IMG/VR virus record: IMGVR_UViG_3300044732_003010
Coordinates: 24,082 to 88,081 of that record
From: a virus
Strand: one strand, 5' to 3'
Length of the DNA stretch: 64,000 nt
Positions within the stretch are counted from its first letter, which is position 1. The number at the start of each line of letters is the position of its first letter. Below the pieces are notes generated by a model. It did no database searches and was not told where the DNA came from. It saw nothing but the letters and a program-made list of their open reading frames with translations. Below are positions 25,267 to 33,204 of the stretch, piece by piece. Both the position numbers and the translations under genes were made by a program.

Positions 25267-26911
25267 AACCGCTCCTAAACCGATTAACAGGAGCAGAAGT
25301 AACAATCGTGCTAATAACCTTTTCATGTCCCTGAAACTCATTTTCAAGGGAATAAAATGCTCCCGATAGGCTATCTACAATGTCATTAGTCGGGGGTGTT
25401 TTTTTGCTACCATCAAAACCCTGGCAGGCATTTAAAAACCGAGTGTTCCATGTCCCATCTCTTAAGATAAAGATTTGTCCCCGACTAGCTGCCGTGGCTA
25501 CTGGTAAAGCTCGTGTTAGCTTATCCCCTTGAGGTACGATCGCTTTAACATCATGGTTCGGATGATTTTCTCTAATTACATTAGTAATGGTATTTTCAAC
25601 AAATTTACCGCTCGATCCCCCTTCCTGTTCCCATCTTACGGCTACAGTTTTCCCGTCCAATTCAGCAGTATTTTTAAGCATTAATTCAACTTCCCCTACC
25701 TTTTTCTGCTCACAGATATTATCGGCAATCACATAAGCAAATTCCTTAATCTCAGTTGAATCTGACAATGTGTCCTTAATTCTTTGGTATTTGTAAATAA
25801 GAGTGCCACTGGTATAACAATGATAGTTTTCGGCATTCTCTTTGGCAGTTGCCGCTAAATCCCAGAATCTTACTTTACCTATTAACTTCCAATCATCGGG
25901 TATTTTATCGAGAATCTCAAACCAAGTCCGATCAAATACTGTACCAGCTTCGTATTTAATCTTCCAGTTACCTCTAAGAAGTCTTTCTCGTTCAACTTGA
26001 TGAAGTGAATAAAGGTTAGCTAAGTAGGTAGGGTTAACTTTTATCAGTTCTCTATTATCAAAAATTGTGGCAGGAATAAAAGTAAAACTCTTGATTAAGT
26101 CTTCTGGTTTAATGCTTATTTCTTCATTTAATAAAAACTTTTTTTGAATATCATTAGGAATCATTTCAAAAAGCTTATCTTTAAGACTAAATTTATCAAT
26201 TAATTCTTGTTTATTATCAGCCCAATAAACCGTATCTCCCTGCCTAATAAAGTATCGAACTATTCCCGACCTTTCTTCAATAGCATAACCGTCTTTTGGG
26301 TTGATCCACCAAGAGATAAAACTAGCTACCCATGAATCAGCGTCGGGGTTACAGGTTGCTCTAACAGCGGGTTTAATTCCTGATACAGACCGGTTTCTAG
26401 AGAGAAGATAGAAAAACTGTTCCTGCGTAAAATGGGTTAGTTCGTCAAAACCGATCCTAGTAATCTGAGAGCCTTGATAAATATGAACGGTTTTTTCATG
26501 CTGTAAATGCCTAAAAGATACCCTAGCACCACTAGGAAACCGCCATTCAAGACTAGGTTTTTCTATAAAAGTACCCTTGATAGGATAATAGATTTTACGA
26601 CTTTCATCCACTAATCCCCCAGCTTGAGTAAATTCAGGATAAGTCCGGCGAAACATGACAGCCCGGTAATCAGGATTGTCGATATATTCTTGACGAACAA
26701 AATCAGTTAATAAGGCTCTGGTCTTTCCTGCTCCTGCGGCTCCACCGAATATAATTACATCAGCGTCAATTTTCCCAAATAAAGCTTGTTTTCCCTCTTG
26801 TAATTGAGGAAAAACAATTTCTTCTTTGGTGTTAACAAGTCGATATTTTTCGGTCGCTGTTTTTATCTTTGAGAGATTTTTTAATGATAATTTACTCGCT
26901 TTCATCGTCAT
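25256..26911 (-). CDS. terL: Terminase large subunit
   Basis: 551 residues. ATPase domain: Walker A GGAAGAGKT at 56-64, Walker B-like IGFDELTHF, and RRTYPEF coupling loop. Nuclease domain: FWDLAAT (first Asp), EQEGGSSGK (Glu region) and NDIVDSLSGAF (last Asp), the three acidic sites of the RNase H-like headful nuclease. It packages DNA with the small subunit and portal. It is on the opposite strand from the head genes, which is unusual. It overlaps the small-subunit gene by 20 bases. Confidence 0.92.
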   Translation of the reverse strand: MTMKASKLSLKNLSKIKTATEKYRLVNTKEEIVFPQLQEGKQALFGKIDADVIIFGGAAGAGKTRALLTDFVRQEYIDNPDYRAVMFRRTYPEFTQAGGLVDESRKIYYPIKGTFIEKPSLEWRFPSGARVSFRHLQHEKTVHIYQGSQITRIGFDELTHFTQEQFFYLLSRNRSVSGIKPAVRATCNPDADSWVASFISWWINPKDGYAIEERSGIVRYFIRQGDTVYWADNKQELIDKFSLKDKLFEMIPNDIQKKFLLNEEISIKPEDLIKSFTFIPATIFDNRELIKVNPTYLANLYSLHQVERERLLRGNWKIKYEAGTVFDRTWFEILDKIPDDWKLIGKVRFWDLAATAKENAENYHCYTSGTLIYKYQRIKDTLSDSTEIKEFAYVIADNICEQKKVGEVELMLKNTAELDGKTVAVRWEQEGGSSGKFVENTITNVIRENHPNHDVKAIVPQGDKLTRALPVATAASRGQIFILRDGTWNTRFLNACQGFDGSKKTPPTNDIVDSLSGAFYSLENEFQGHEKVISTIVTSAPVNRFRSGFRG

Positions 26912-27656
26912 CGCTTATCCTAGTGGGAACCATTACATCATCATCAAATTCTGCACTATCACGAATAATCGAGGTCAGTCCGTCATCGAGTTTCTCTATA
27001 CCAGAATGTCCTATAAGTTTTCCGTCAGGGTCAATAACAGCTAATCCGTGCTTTTGAACAATATTAATTGCGTACTCGATGGTGTCAAAACCTAAAACTT
27101 TTTCAAAGGTATCAGTCAATGTTTTAGCCATAGTCACTGCGTCTCTATGATTCCAATTTCCGTTAGGTTCAATTGTTATGGCAATCGGTCGGCCCGATTC
27201 ATCTACAGAATCTATCCGACGGCGAGAAATCGGATAATTAGTCATCTGTTCAATCTTTTCGAGGTTTTTTAGAGTAATCTTTAGAGTCTTCTCTCGGATT
27301 TCTCGTAAAATGCTATCAGTGTAAGCTTGTTGCTCTTGAATTTTTAAAAGCCAATAGGCTTTTGCTCTTTCTTCCCACCGATAATTTTTGTGTGCTAACT
27401 GCCAGTCATCGGGGACAGTTTTAGCTCGTTTAAATTTAGTCTTCTCTATCTGTTCCCCAGAAGCTTCCCCACAGTTACTGTAAGCTCGGTTTAAAGTGCG
27501 ATAGCCTGATGGAATAGGAAGGTAAAAAATCTGAAATCTTTCAAACCAATCAGGGGTTTCTAGTTCTTGCTGTTCCCAGATAGGATATTTGGTAAACTCG
27601 ATTACCTCTTCATGAATAGAGTATGTACGCTTTCTGCCTCGATTAGTGACAACCAT
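26892..27656 (-). CDS. Probable terminase small subunit
   Basis: 254 residues just upstream of terL and overlapping it. N-terminal basic GRKRTYSIHEEVIEF, DNA-binding-like KNYRWEERAKAYWLLKIQEQ, central coiled segment (TLKITLKNLEKIEQ), acidic C-terminus typical of TerS tails. The role (recognising the pac/cos site) is inferred from position. The family similarity is modest. Confidence 0.65.
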   Translation of the reverse strand: MVVTNRGRKRTYSIHEEVIEFTKYPIWEQQELETPDWFERFQIFYLPIPSGYRTLNRAYSNCGEASGEQIEKTKFKRAKTVPDDWQLAHKNYRWEERAKAYWLLKIQEQQAYTDSILREIREKTLKITLKNLEKIEQMTNYPISRRRIDSVDESGRPIAITIEPNGNWNHRDAVTMAKTLTDTFEKVLGFDTIEYAINIVQKHGLAVIDPDGKLIGHSGIEKLDDGLTSIIRDSAEFDDDVMVPTRISDDDESE

Positions 27657-27697
27657 TGGTTATTATAGTAGTAGAGTTACTTAATCTTACATCAATC

Positions 27698-28402
27698 ATG
27701 ACAGATAAATTAGAAATTGAGTATCGACGGCTTTGCGACCTAAAACAACTAAAGGGTAATTCCAAAAAACACGCCACTGAAAACACCATAGCTTCAATAT
27801 TGGAGTTGGGATTTAAAGACCCAATTGGCTACGATCCGAGCTTAAACGGCGGAAAAGGGGGGATTACTGAGGGTCATGATCGGTGTGCCGCACTATTAGC
27901 AATTAAAAAGCGCAAAATAGATCGACCTAGAGGTATAGATATTGACAATGATGGGGAGTGGATGGTTCCTATTTTAGTAGGAGTTCACGCTAAAAATGAG
28001 GCTCAAGCTATAAAATACTCGATTATTCACAACCATTCTACGATTCACGGGGCGGGGCTTGACCTTGCTACGGAATTAAAGCTTTTTGATACTGACTTAC
28101 TAATTAGCCAAGCTGAATACCTTGATGAAGAGGGGGAGAATTTAGGAGTAATCGGCGATTTAAATTCAATCCTAGAAGCTTTAAATACTTCAGATAATTT
28201 AGATAATTCTGATAATTTTGAATCGAATATAACAGATAATTTTTCGGGAAAAAACAAAGAAATTGACATCGAGGGTATGGATGGGCAAATGATAATTAAA
28301 TTAAGTTATACCGAAAATGAATACTGGCAAGTAAAAGAACAATTAAGTAAAATAGCATCGACACCCGAACAAGCAGTATGGAAGCTTTTAGGTAATGACT
28401 AA
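27698..28402 (+). CDS. ParB/Srx-fold nuclease-like protein
   Basis: 234 residues from MTDKLEIEYRRLCDLKQLKG (ATG 27698). NSKKHATENTIASILELGFK, EGHDRCAALLAIKKR, VPILVG match the ParB/Spo0J N-terminal fold, including GHDR, the Gly-His..Arg motif of ParB box II. In phages this fold is often paired with DNA methyltransferases, as here. The C-terminus is acidic and low-complexity (NTSDNLDNSDNFESN). It overlaps the methyltransferase start by 8 bases. Confidence 0.75.
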   Translation: MTDKLEIEYRRLCDLKQLKGNSKKHATENTIASILELGFKDPIGYDPSLNGGKGGITEGHDRCAALLAIKKRKIDRPRGIDIDNDGEWMVPILVGVHAKNEAQAIKYSIIHNHSTIHGAGLDLATELKLFDTDLLISQAEYLDEEGENLGVIGDLNSILEALNTSDNLDNSDNFESNITDNFSGKNKEIDIEGMDGQMIIKLSYTENEYWQVKEQLSKIASTPEQAVWKLLGND

Positions 28403-29441
28403 ACATAAATTTGCATATAAGTGGAATTTGTCAGATGGATACCCAGCACCCGGAATTGAAAAACATGGGTTAAAAGTATTTGGTACTTTTATCTGTGGCG
28501 GTGGTTCGACTATGGGTTACAAGTTAGCAGGTTTTGACCATTTAGGAGGTGTTGAAATAGACTCGCAGGTAGCTGATGTATATAAAGTTAACCACAATCC
28601 TAAATATTTATTTATTGAAGATATAAGAGATTTTGCTGATCGTACAATCTTTCCTAATGAACTTTATAACCTAGATATTTTAGATGGCTCACCTCCCTGC
28701 TCTTCATTTAGCATGGCAGGAAATAGAGAAAAAGACTGGGGGAAAGAAAAGGTATTTAGGGAAGGTCAGGCTAAACAGCGACTTGATGACCTTTTCTTTG
28801 ATTACATACGATTAGCAAAAAAACTACAGCCAAAGGTCGTTATCGCTGAAAATGTTAAAGGAATTATTCAAGGTAATGCCAAAGCGTATGTAAAGCGAAT
28901 AAAAGATGAATTTGAAAAAGCAGGATATAAAGTACAGTTATTTCTTTTGAACGCTGCGAGCATGGGAGTGCCTCAAAAACGTGAGCGAGTATTTTTTATT
29001 TGCCAAAGGAATGATTTAAACTTTAAAAATCTAGAGTTAAGTTTTGATGAAAAATCAATTATTTATAGTGAATTTAAGTCAACAAAATTAGGAAAAGAAT
29101 TAACCAATGAAACAAAAGCTGTATGGGATAAAAGAATAAAAACAGATCAAAATTTAGAGAGTATTCACGAAAGAATTGGAAACAAAAGAAAAAGATTTCA
29201 AGCTAAATTTATTCACGATAACCAGATTTCTCCTACTATATTAGCAGGTGAAGATTCTGTCCCAATAAGATTTGATCATCCAAATAGAATAACAATGGAT
29301 GAAGTTAAAATGATTGGTAGCTATCCGCTTGATTACAACTTTAAAAATATTAAACCAAATTATTTAACAGGAATGAGTGTGCCTCCTGTAATGACTGCAC
29401 AGATAGCGCATCAGATTTATTTACAGTGGTTTACAGAATAA
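28395..29441 (+). CDS. DNA (cytosine-5) methyltransferase
   Basis: 348 residues with canonical C5 motifs: I (FICGGGSTMGYKLAGF), IV (DGSPPCSSFS, nucleophile Cys102), VI (AENVKGII), VIII (QKRERVFFI), X (GMSVPPVMTAQIAHQIY). It methylates cytosine in a specific sequence, probably to protect phage DNA from host restriction. The partner ParB-like protein upstream may help targeting. The specificity cannot be read from the sequence. Confidence 0.92.
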   Translation: MTKHKFAYKWNLSDGYPAPGIEKHGLKVFGTFICGGGSTMGYKLAGFDHLGGVEIDSQVADVYKVNHNPKYLFIEDIRDFADRTIFPNELYNLDILDGSPPCSSFSMAGNREKDWGKEKVFREGQAKQRLDDLFFDYIRLAKKLQPKVVIAENVKGIIQGNAKAYVKRIKDEFEKAGYKVQLFLLNAASMGVPQKRERVFFICQRNDLNFKNLELSFDEKSIIYSEFKSTKLGKELTNETKAVWDKRIKTDQNLESIHERIGNKRKRFQAKFIHDNQISPTILAGEDSVPIRFDHPNRITMDEVKMIGSYPLDYNFKNIKPNYLTGMSVPPVMTAQIAHQIYLQWFTE

Positions 29442-29461
29442 TCAGTACAAAAGTATCCACA

Positions 29462-29508
29462 GTGACAGTTTATCAAGTGTCACTCTTTGGTAATTGTTAC
29501 CAAAGAGT
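29462..29508. repeat. 22-bp inverted element plus convergent terminator hairpin
   Basis: 29462-29483 has arms GTGACA/TGTCAC; its reverse complement occurs exactly at 31531-31552. Next to it CTCTTTGGTAA (29484-29494) and TTACCAAAGAG (29498-29508) form a perfect 11-bp stem between the convergent methyltransferase and 29497 genes, likely a bidirectional terminator. Confidence 0.55.
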
Positions 29509-29880
29509 TCGAGTATTGTATCTTTCATCGTAACTACTTTCCACTAAAAAGTTTGAAGCTATTGCCACGGACAACATAAAAAGATTATGGTTTTTTCGAA
29601 GACATTTAGGAATAGAAATGCCTGTTGCTATTAAAAACATACTTGTTGCTATATTAAATTTAAACTGATCCAACCAATTACGTTTTTTAATTGGGTTTTG
29701 TATGTTACTTAACAATAAATCCATTTTACCATTCTTGATAGTTTTATCATAAAAATTTTTCAATACCGTTGATTTAGGGTTTTGTCTTGCTTCGTTTACT
29801 AAGTCATTAACATATTTCTTGGCTTCATCAGGTAAATTAAAAAATTTGTCTTGAACTTTCATTGCGCGTTGAATATCCAT
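29497..29880 (-). CDS. Unknown protein with one hydrophobic segment
   Basis: 127 residues. The N-terminus is charged and helical (MDIQRAMKVQDKFFNLPDEA); residues about 75-112 hold hydrophobic stretches (IATSMFLIATGISI, LFMLSVAIASNFLV) that could be membrane segments. No family is recognised. First of four leftward small genes' downstream members. Confidence 0.4.
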   Translation of the reverse strand: MDIQRAMKVQDKFFNLPDEAKKYVNDLVNEARQNPKSTVLKNFYDKTIKNGKMDLLLSNIQNPIKKRNWLDQFKFNIATSMFLIATGISIPKCLRKNHNLFMLSVAIASNFLVESSYDERYNTRTLW

Positions 29881-29908
29881 AAATTTAGAACCTGTAAACT
29901 TAGGTTTA

Positions 29909-30169
29909 TTATATCAAATTATTTCGTTTTAGATAATCTGTGTAAACGTCTGTTCCCATTATTTTCAAAAAATCAATGCAATCGTTTACATAAGGCCCGT
30001 AAGTGGGAACCGCGTCCCAATAATGATAAAAATGATAAAGGTCAATAACTTTGCTGCCTAAAGTGTGCAAAGTCTCTCCTGTAATTTTACCATCAATCTC
30101 TTTTACAATTGCTTCGATTTTTTCAACCGATGCAATTTCGCCAGCAAAGATGTTTTTTATTAATCGCAT
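29909..30169 (-). CDS. Unknown 86-aa protein
   Basis: MRLIKNIFAGEIASVEKIEA; helical with an aromatic-rich centre (DLYHFYHYWDAVPTYGPYVN). It starts one base after the next upstream gene's stop, so they are probably cotranscribed. No family is recognised. Confidence 0.4.
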   Translation of the reverse strand: MRLIKNIFAGEIASVEKIEAIVKEIDGKITGETLHTLGSKVIDLYHFYHYWDAVPTYGPYVNDCIDFLKIMGTDVYTDYLKRNNLI

Positions 30170-30505
30170 TTATTTAAACCAGACAAACTTGTGATGGCAG
30201 TCCTGGCAATAAAATTGCCTATTTCCTGCTTTAGTATCGGGTAATTGGTGAAGATTGTGGCTGTGGCACCTGGGACAATGCTCTTCCTCTGGGGGGAGCA
30301 ATTCTCCCAATTCCAGGCACCGATAAACTTTATAAACGGCGCGGCGGACGTGTTCTTGTTGCACGCCTAACTTTTCGGCTAATTTTTTACTAGCTTTGTA
30401 CCGATAAAACTTGTGCTTTTCGGTAAGGGGCAAAGGAAGAATTCCGTAGAAATCAGCCCATGCCCGATAAATGTTAGCTTGTCTTGGTGTGATCGGCATA
30501 ATCAA
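30170..30505 (-). CDS. HTH plus zinc-ribbon protein, paralogue of 31932 gene
   Basis: 111 residues. The N-terminal PITPRQANIYRAWADFYGI domain is homologous to the 31932 gene (ITPRQAYIYLVWAKNNNL). A sequence-specific helix follows (KKLAEKLGVQQEHVRRAV). The C-terminal CPRCHSHNLHQL ... FYCQDCHHKF is an InsA-like four-Cys zinc ribbon. Probably a DNA-binding regulator. It overlaps the upstream gene by 32 bases. Confidence 0.5.
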   Translation of the reverse strand: MIMPITPRQANIYRAWADFYGILPLPLTEKHKFYRYKASKKLAEKLGVQQEHVRRAVYKVYRCLELGELLPPEEEHCPRCHSHNLHQLPDTKAGNRQFYCQDCHHKFVWFK

Positions 30506-30836
30506 AACTGTAATACTTCCAATAATCCTCTCTCAATTGCTGAAAGTCAATCAAGCCTATTTTTAAATAAGATTTATTGGGATTAAACTGCTGAGGTATT
30601 GTATATTTTCCTCGTTTTTCTTGCGCCCAATTTATCAAATCGTTATTACTCGGCATAGTATCTGTCTGTCCAGCATCAATCCATTTAAGTCTTGCAATCT
30701 TTTCAAAAATTTTGCAATACCGAGCCGCTTCATGAGAATCGTGAAGATACCCCATTTTGCTGTTTTCGTTCCAGTTTTCTTCAATTTCTTTAAGAAGAAG
30801 TTCGGATTCTTTAATTTTTTGCGAAATAGTAGTCAT
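30474..30836 (-). CDS. Unknown helical protein
   Basis: 120 residues: an N-terminal coiled-coil (TTISQKIKESELLLKEIEEN), then aromatic-rich, and C-terminal LREDYWKYYSFDYADHTKTS. No family is recognised. First gene of the leftward operon running to 29497. Confidence 0.4.
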   Translation of the reverse strand: MTTISQKIKESELLLKEIEENWNENSKMGYLHDSHEAARYCKIFEKIARLKWIDAGQTDTMPSNNDLINWAQEKRGKYTIPQQFNPNKSYLKIGLIDFQQLREDYWKYYSFDYADHTKTS

Positions 30837-30864
30837 AATTTCCCCCCCCTACTTAAGCTTCGGG

Positions 30865-30940
30865 GTATCCCTAATAGGGATTATTAGATAAAGCGCACGC
30901 AACTACGACTATAGTTCATAGTTTCAATTCCTAATAGGAG
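30865..30940 (+). repeat. Solitary CRISPR-repeat-like words
   Basis: TATCCCTAATAGGGATTA (30865-30882) and GTTTCAATTCCTAATAGG (30921-30938). The second matches the start of the widespread cyanobacterial repeat GTTTCAATCCCTAATAGGG (reverse of the repeat ending TATTAGGGATTGAAAC) with one substitution. Both words are followed 20-30 bases later by GCAACTAC. No normal repeat-spacer ladder is present. Confidence 0.35.
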
Positions 30941-31005
30941 TTCTTTGTGCAACTACCTTAAGTAAATCACCTAATTCGTAAAAATAGGTGTTTTGCTGTG
31001 CCACT

Positions 31006-31467
31006 TTAGGCACTGGCACGCTGAGAAAATCGGTAACATACCTCTTGATAGGAAATACACTGAATCTCTCCCTTAATATTTTCAAATACCCAATAATCGC
31101 CATCGCTATCTCGATAAATAGCATTTAAATCAATAGGAATCTCAAAAGTTGCTGACACCTCTCCTTTTTTACCTTCAAATTTTCGGCTTACAGGTTCCAT
31201 AAATTGCTTTTTGTAGCCACCATATTTAATATCTTTTTCGCTAGATATTTTAGCGATCCACGCTTTCCAAGCTCGTTTGGGAGTTTCGAGGGTAAGAGTG
31301 CGAGTTTTAGGCAATCTTTTAAAGCTTACGATAGTATTTTTTTGAAGCTGTTCAATTGCGGCTTCTACTGCTAAGATTTTAATCACTAATTTGGCTTTAT
31401 TACGATTGCCATGAGTCGCTCGTAATTGAGCATTTAACTTGTTTAATTTTGTTTTTAGGGTATTCAT
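31006..31467 (-). CDS. Protein sharing an N-terminal module with the 33780 gene
   Basis: 153 residues. The N-terminal ~40 residues MNTLKTKLNKLNAQL, HGNRNKAKLVIKILAVEAAIE are clearly homologous to the 33780 gene (MNTLQTKLARLESQLKITKG), while the C-terminal halves differ. The module may be a dimerisation or targeting coil. The second half is beta-rich (RKFEGKKGEVSATFEIPIDL). Function unknown. Confidence 0.45.
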   Translation of the reverse strand: MNTLKTKLNKLNAQLRATHGNRNKAKLVIKILAVEAAIEQLQKNTIVSFKRLPKTRTLTLETPKRAWKAWIAKISSEKDIKYGGYKKQFMEPVSRKFEGKKGEVSATFEIPIDLNAIYRDSDGDYWVFENIKGEIQCISYQEVCYRFSQRASA

Positions 31468-31598
31468 GTTTATTTCCTATTTATCCATACTTTAATCTAA
31501 TCACCTATTCCCATATCGTGGGAGTTAGATTGTGACACTTGATAAACTGTCACACTTTGCCAACTATCTGAAAATTATCATGATATATTTAAAATATA

Positions 31599-31871
31599 AG
31601 CACTAAACCGAGTGCATCCATTAATTAGAGCCTCCATAAGCTACTGGGCGGATCAGTAACCGATTTGAAATAGTAGTCGGCTGGTGAGACTGGTTAATGA
31701 AGTGCATCCATTAATTAGAGCCTCCATAAGCTACTGGGCGGATCAGTAACCGACTTGAAATAGTAGTCGGCTGGTGAGACTGGTTAATGAGTCGTTCTAA
31801 GCTTGCTGGTGTAAACCCAGTAACCGATTTGAAATAGTAGTCGGCTGACGCACGCACTTGGTTTAGTGCTT
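31599..31871 (+). ncRNA. Candidate tandem structured RNA leader
   Basis: An 18-bp closing stem (31599-31616 with 31854-31871, one G-U pair) encloses two 90-nt tandem copies (31611-31700 and 31701-31790, 89/90 identical) and a third divergent arm (31791-31853). Each arm repeats CAGTAACCGA and GTAGTCGGCTG, pairing CAG/CTG and CCGA/TCGG; each 90-nt copy has outer CATTAA/TTAATG. AT-rich -10-like bases end about 8 nt before the stem, so it may form the start of a transcript. The 464-base gap 31468-31931 is otherwise empty apart from the 31531-31552 element. Confidence 0.6.
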
Positions 31872-31931
31872 ATTACTTTAAATAGATTCTTAGTTACTCT
31901 AGCGATTTACTGTCACTGGATTTGGGCAAAA

Positions 31932-32177
31932 GTGATAACACCTAGACAAGCCTACATCTATCTAGTGTGGGCAAAAAACAACAATCTTGACCCAGTGCCT
32001 GTTACTTCCCGGCATCGGAACTATCGCTTTAGAGTGGCATCAACTACAGCAGAATTAGGAATAGGTAAAGAACGAGTTAGGCAAGTTTTGGCTAAAGTCC
32101 TTGAACTGCTATCAAAAGGAAACCAAATTGAGGAGGCAACCGACCTAATACTACAAGAGTACAAAAAATTTAATTAA
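31932..32177 (+). CDS. HTH protein downstream of the structured leader
   Basis: 81 residues from GTG 31932 (VITPRQAYIYLVWAKNNNLD), matching the start of its paralogue at 30505. An upstream GTG (31866) adds 22 residues but lies in the leader's closing stem. TAELGIGKERVRQVLAKVLE is a helix-turn-helix-like segment. Unlike the paralogue it lacks the zinc ribbon. It is probably a regulator controlled by the leader RNA. Confidence 0.5.
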   Translation: MITPRQAYIYLVWAKNNNLDPVPVTSRHRNYRFRVASTTAELGIGKERVRQVLAKVLELLSKGNQIEEATDLILQEYKKFN

Positions 32178-32180
32178 TCA

Positions 32181-32209
32181 AAACCCGTCAATCAATTGAC
32201 GGGTTTTTA
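32181..32209 (+). terminator. Rho-independent terminator
   Basis: A stem of AACCCGTCAAT/ATTGACGGGTT with a 2-nt loop followed by TTTT, directly after the 31932 gene. Confidence 0.85.
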
Positions 32210-32211
32210 GT

Positions 32212-32335
32212 TAGTATTGTTAACAATCTGTTAGCAGTGTATTAACAGTGAAAAGTATTGATATATATACGTTTTATTAGTTTGTTGTTTTTGTTAGCAG
32301 GTTCCCTAATTTTCGTTTTTTTTGTGTCCAGATTC
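32212..32335 (+). repeat. Dispersed element, variant copy
   Basis: Contains TTGTTAACAATCTGTTAG, AAAAGTATTGATATATATA, TTAGTTTGTTGTTTTTG and TTGTGTCCAG, in the same order as the copy at 33205-33340. It lies between the terminator and the palindrome at 32333. Confidence 0.45.
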
Positions 32336-32364
32336 CCTAATATAGAAAATTCTATATTAGGGAA
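32333..32364. promoter_or_regulatory. 32-bp near-perfect palindrome (operator candidate)
   Basis: Arms TTCCCTAATATAGAA (32333-32347) and TTCTATATTAGGGAA (32350-32364) around AA, with an extra half-site GTTCCCTAATTTT at about 32301-32313. It lies 20 bp upstream of the promoter of KilA-like copy 2, so it is a likely regulator-binding site. Confidence 0.5.
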
Positions 32365-32384
32365 TAATTGATTATTTAATGTAG

Positions 32385-32417
32385 TACAATATTAATATGC
32401 CCTCGTTGACGCGAGGG
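32385..32417 (+). promoter_or_regulatory. Promoter plus 5'-hairpin leader of KilA-like copy 2
   Basis: TACAAT (32385-32390), 6 nt, ATG, then CCCTCG (32400-32405)/CGAGGG (32412-32417). Same plan and spacing as copy 1 (20166-20198) with a compensated base pair in the stem. Confidence 0.55.
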
Positions 32418-32449
32418 ACTAACTAAGTCAACCTACTGTAGAGGCTAAC

Positions 32450-33154
32450 ATGGCTGATCTAATTTTACAACGTTTTGATCACGACGGCATCGAGCTAATT
32501 ATCGACACTCAGACCGGTGAAAGCTTTGCCTCAATCAAAGGATATGCTCGTATGTCAGGGAAAAGCCACAACGCTATCACTATGCGATTAAACCGGCTAC
32601 CTAAAGAAGATAGCAAGGGGGTAACTTCTGAATCTCCAAATCACCCTCAAATTCAAACAGGGAGCGGGTTACAAGGGGGTAACACAATGGGGTTAGGATT
32701 AGGATTGCTAAAACAGGCTCAAATTCAAACAGAGGGCGGGTTGCAAGGGGTTTATCTAATCCCAGAAGACCTAATCTGTAAGTGGTTGCCAAAGGATAAT
32801 CCTGAGTTAGCCTCTCAAGTGCTTAAGCTAGGAGTCCGATTATTCCTTCACACATTAGCTGGTTTTCGCGTCAAGAGCGAGGCAATTACAGAGGTAAGGC
32901 AACTTGAGAGCCAAATCGTCAAACTAAGCGAAGAGAAGCAAATACTAGAGGAGTTGATCAAAACTCAAAAGACTATGATCGCTGACTTTAGCAGTAAAAA
33001 CTCGATGCTTGACTATAAGCGGCTAGTGATCGAAGAATTACACGCTGAAAAAGAGCGCGATATAGCTAAATTTAACCTACTCGAAACCGAACGAGAAAAA
33101 GCACGGGGATGGCGAGGCGGTCGAATGCTCATGAGAAACGATAAAAAACAGTAA
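32450..33154 (+). CDS. KilA/antirepressor-like DNA-binding protein, copy 2
   Basis: 234 residues; paralogue of the 20134 gene: LQRFDHDGIELIIDTQTGES and YARMSGKSHNAITMRL N-terminus, LICKWLPKDNPELASQVLKL and FRVKSEAIT centre, coiled-coil and basic C-terminus. An internal duplication inserted a second QAQIQT.GGLQG-like unit (two copies near residues 62-105). The leader hairpin, terminator (33173-33200) and downstream element match copy 1 in mirror orientation. A phage regulatory protein is likely. Confidence 0.55.
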   Translation: MADLILQRFDHDGIELIIDTQTGESFASIKGYARMSGKSHNAITMRLNRLPKEDSKGVTSESPNHPQIQTGSGLQGGNTMGLGLGLLKQAQIQTEGGLQGVYLIPEDLICKWLPKDNPELASQVLKLGVRLFLHTLAGFRVKSEAITEVRQLESQIVKLSEEKQILEELIKTQKTMIADFSSKNSMLDYKRLVIEELHAEKERDIAKFNLLETEREKARGWRGGRMLMRNDKKQ

Positions 33155-33172
33155 AAATACCTAAACCCATAT

Positions 33173-33200
33173 AAACCCCCTATGGACTCATAGGGGGTTT
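33173..33200 (+). terminator. Terminator of KilA-like copy 2
   Basis: A perfect 12-bp stem AAACCCCCTATG/CATAGGGGGTTT with loop GACT. The counterpart of the terminator after copy 1. Confidence 0.75.
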
Positions 33201-33204
33201 ATAG

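Noticed and set aside
28395-29441. A restriction endonuclease partner for the C5 methyltransferase
   Set aside because: No nuclease frame adjacent; the ParB-fold gene is the only partner, so a solitary phage methyltransferase is preferred.
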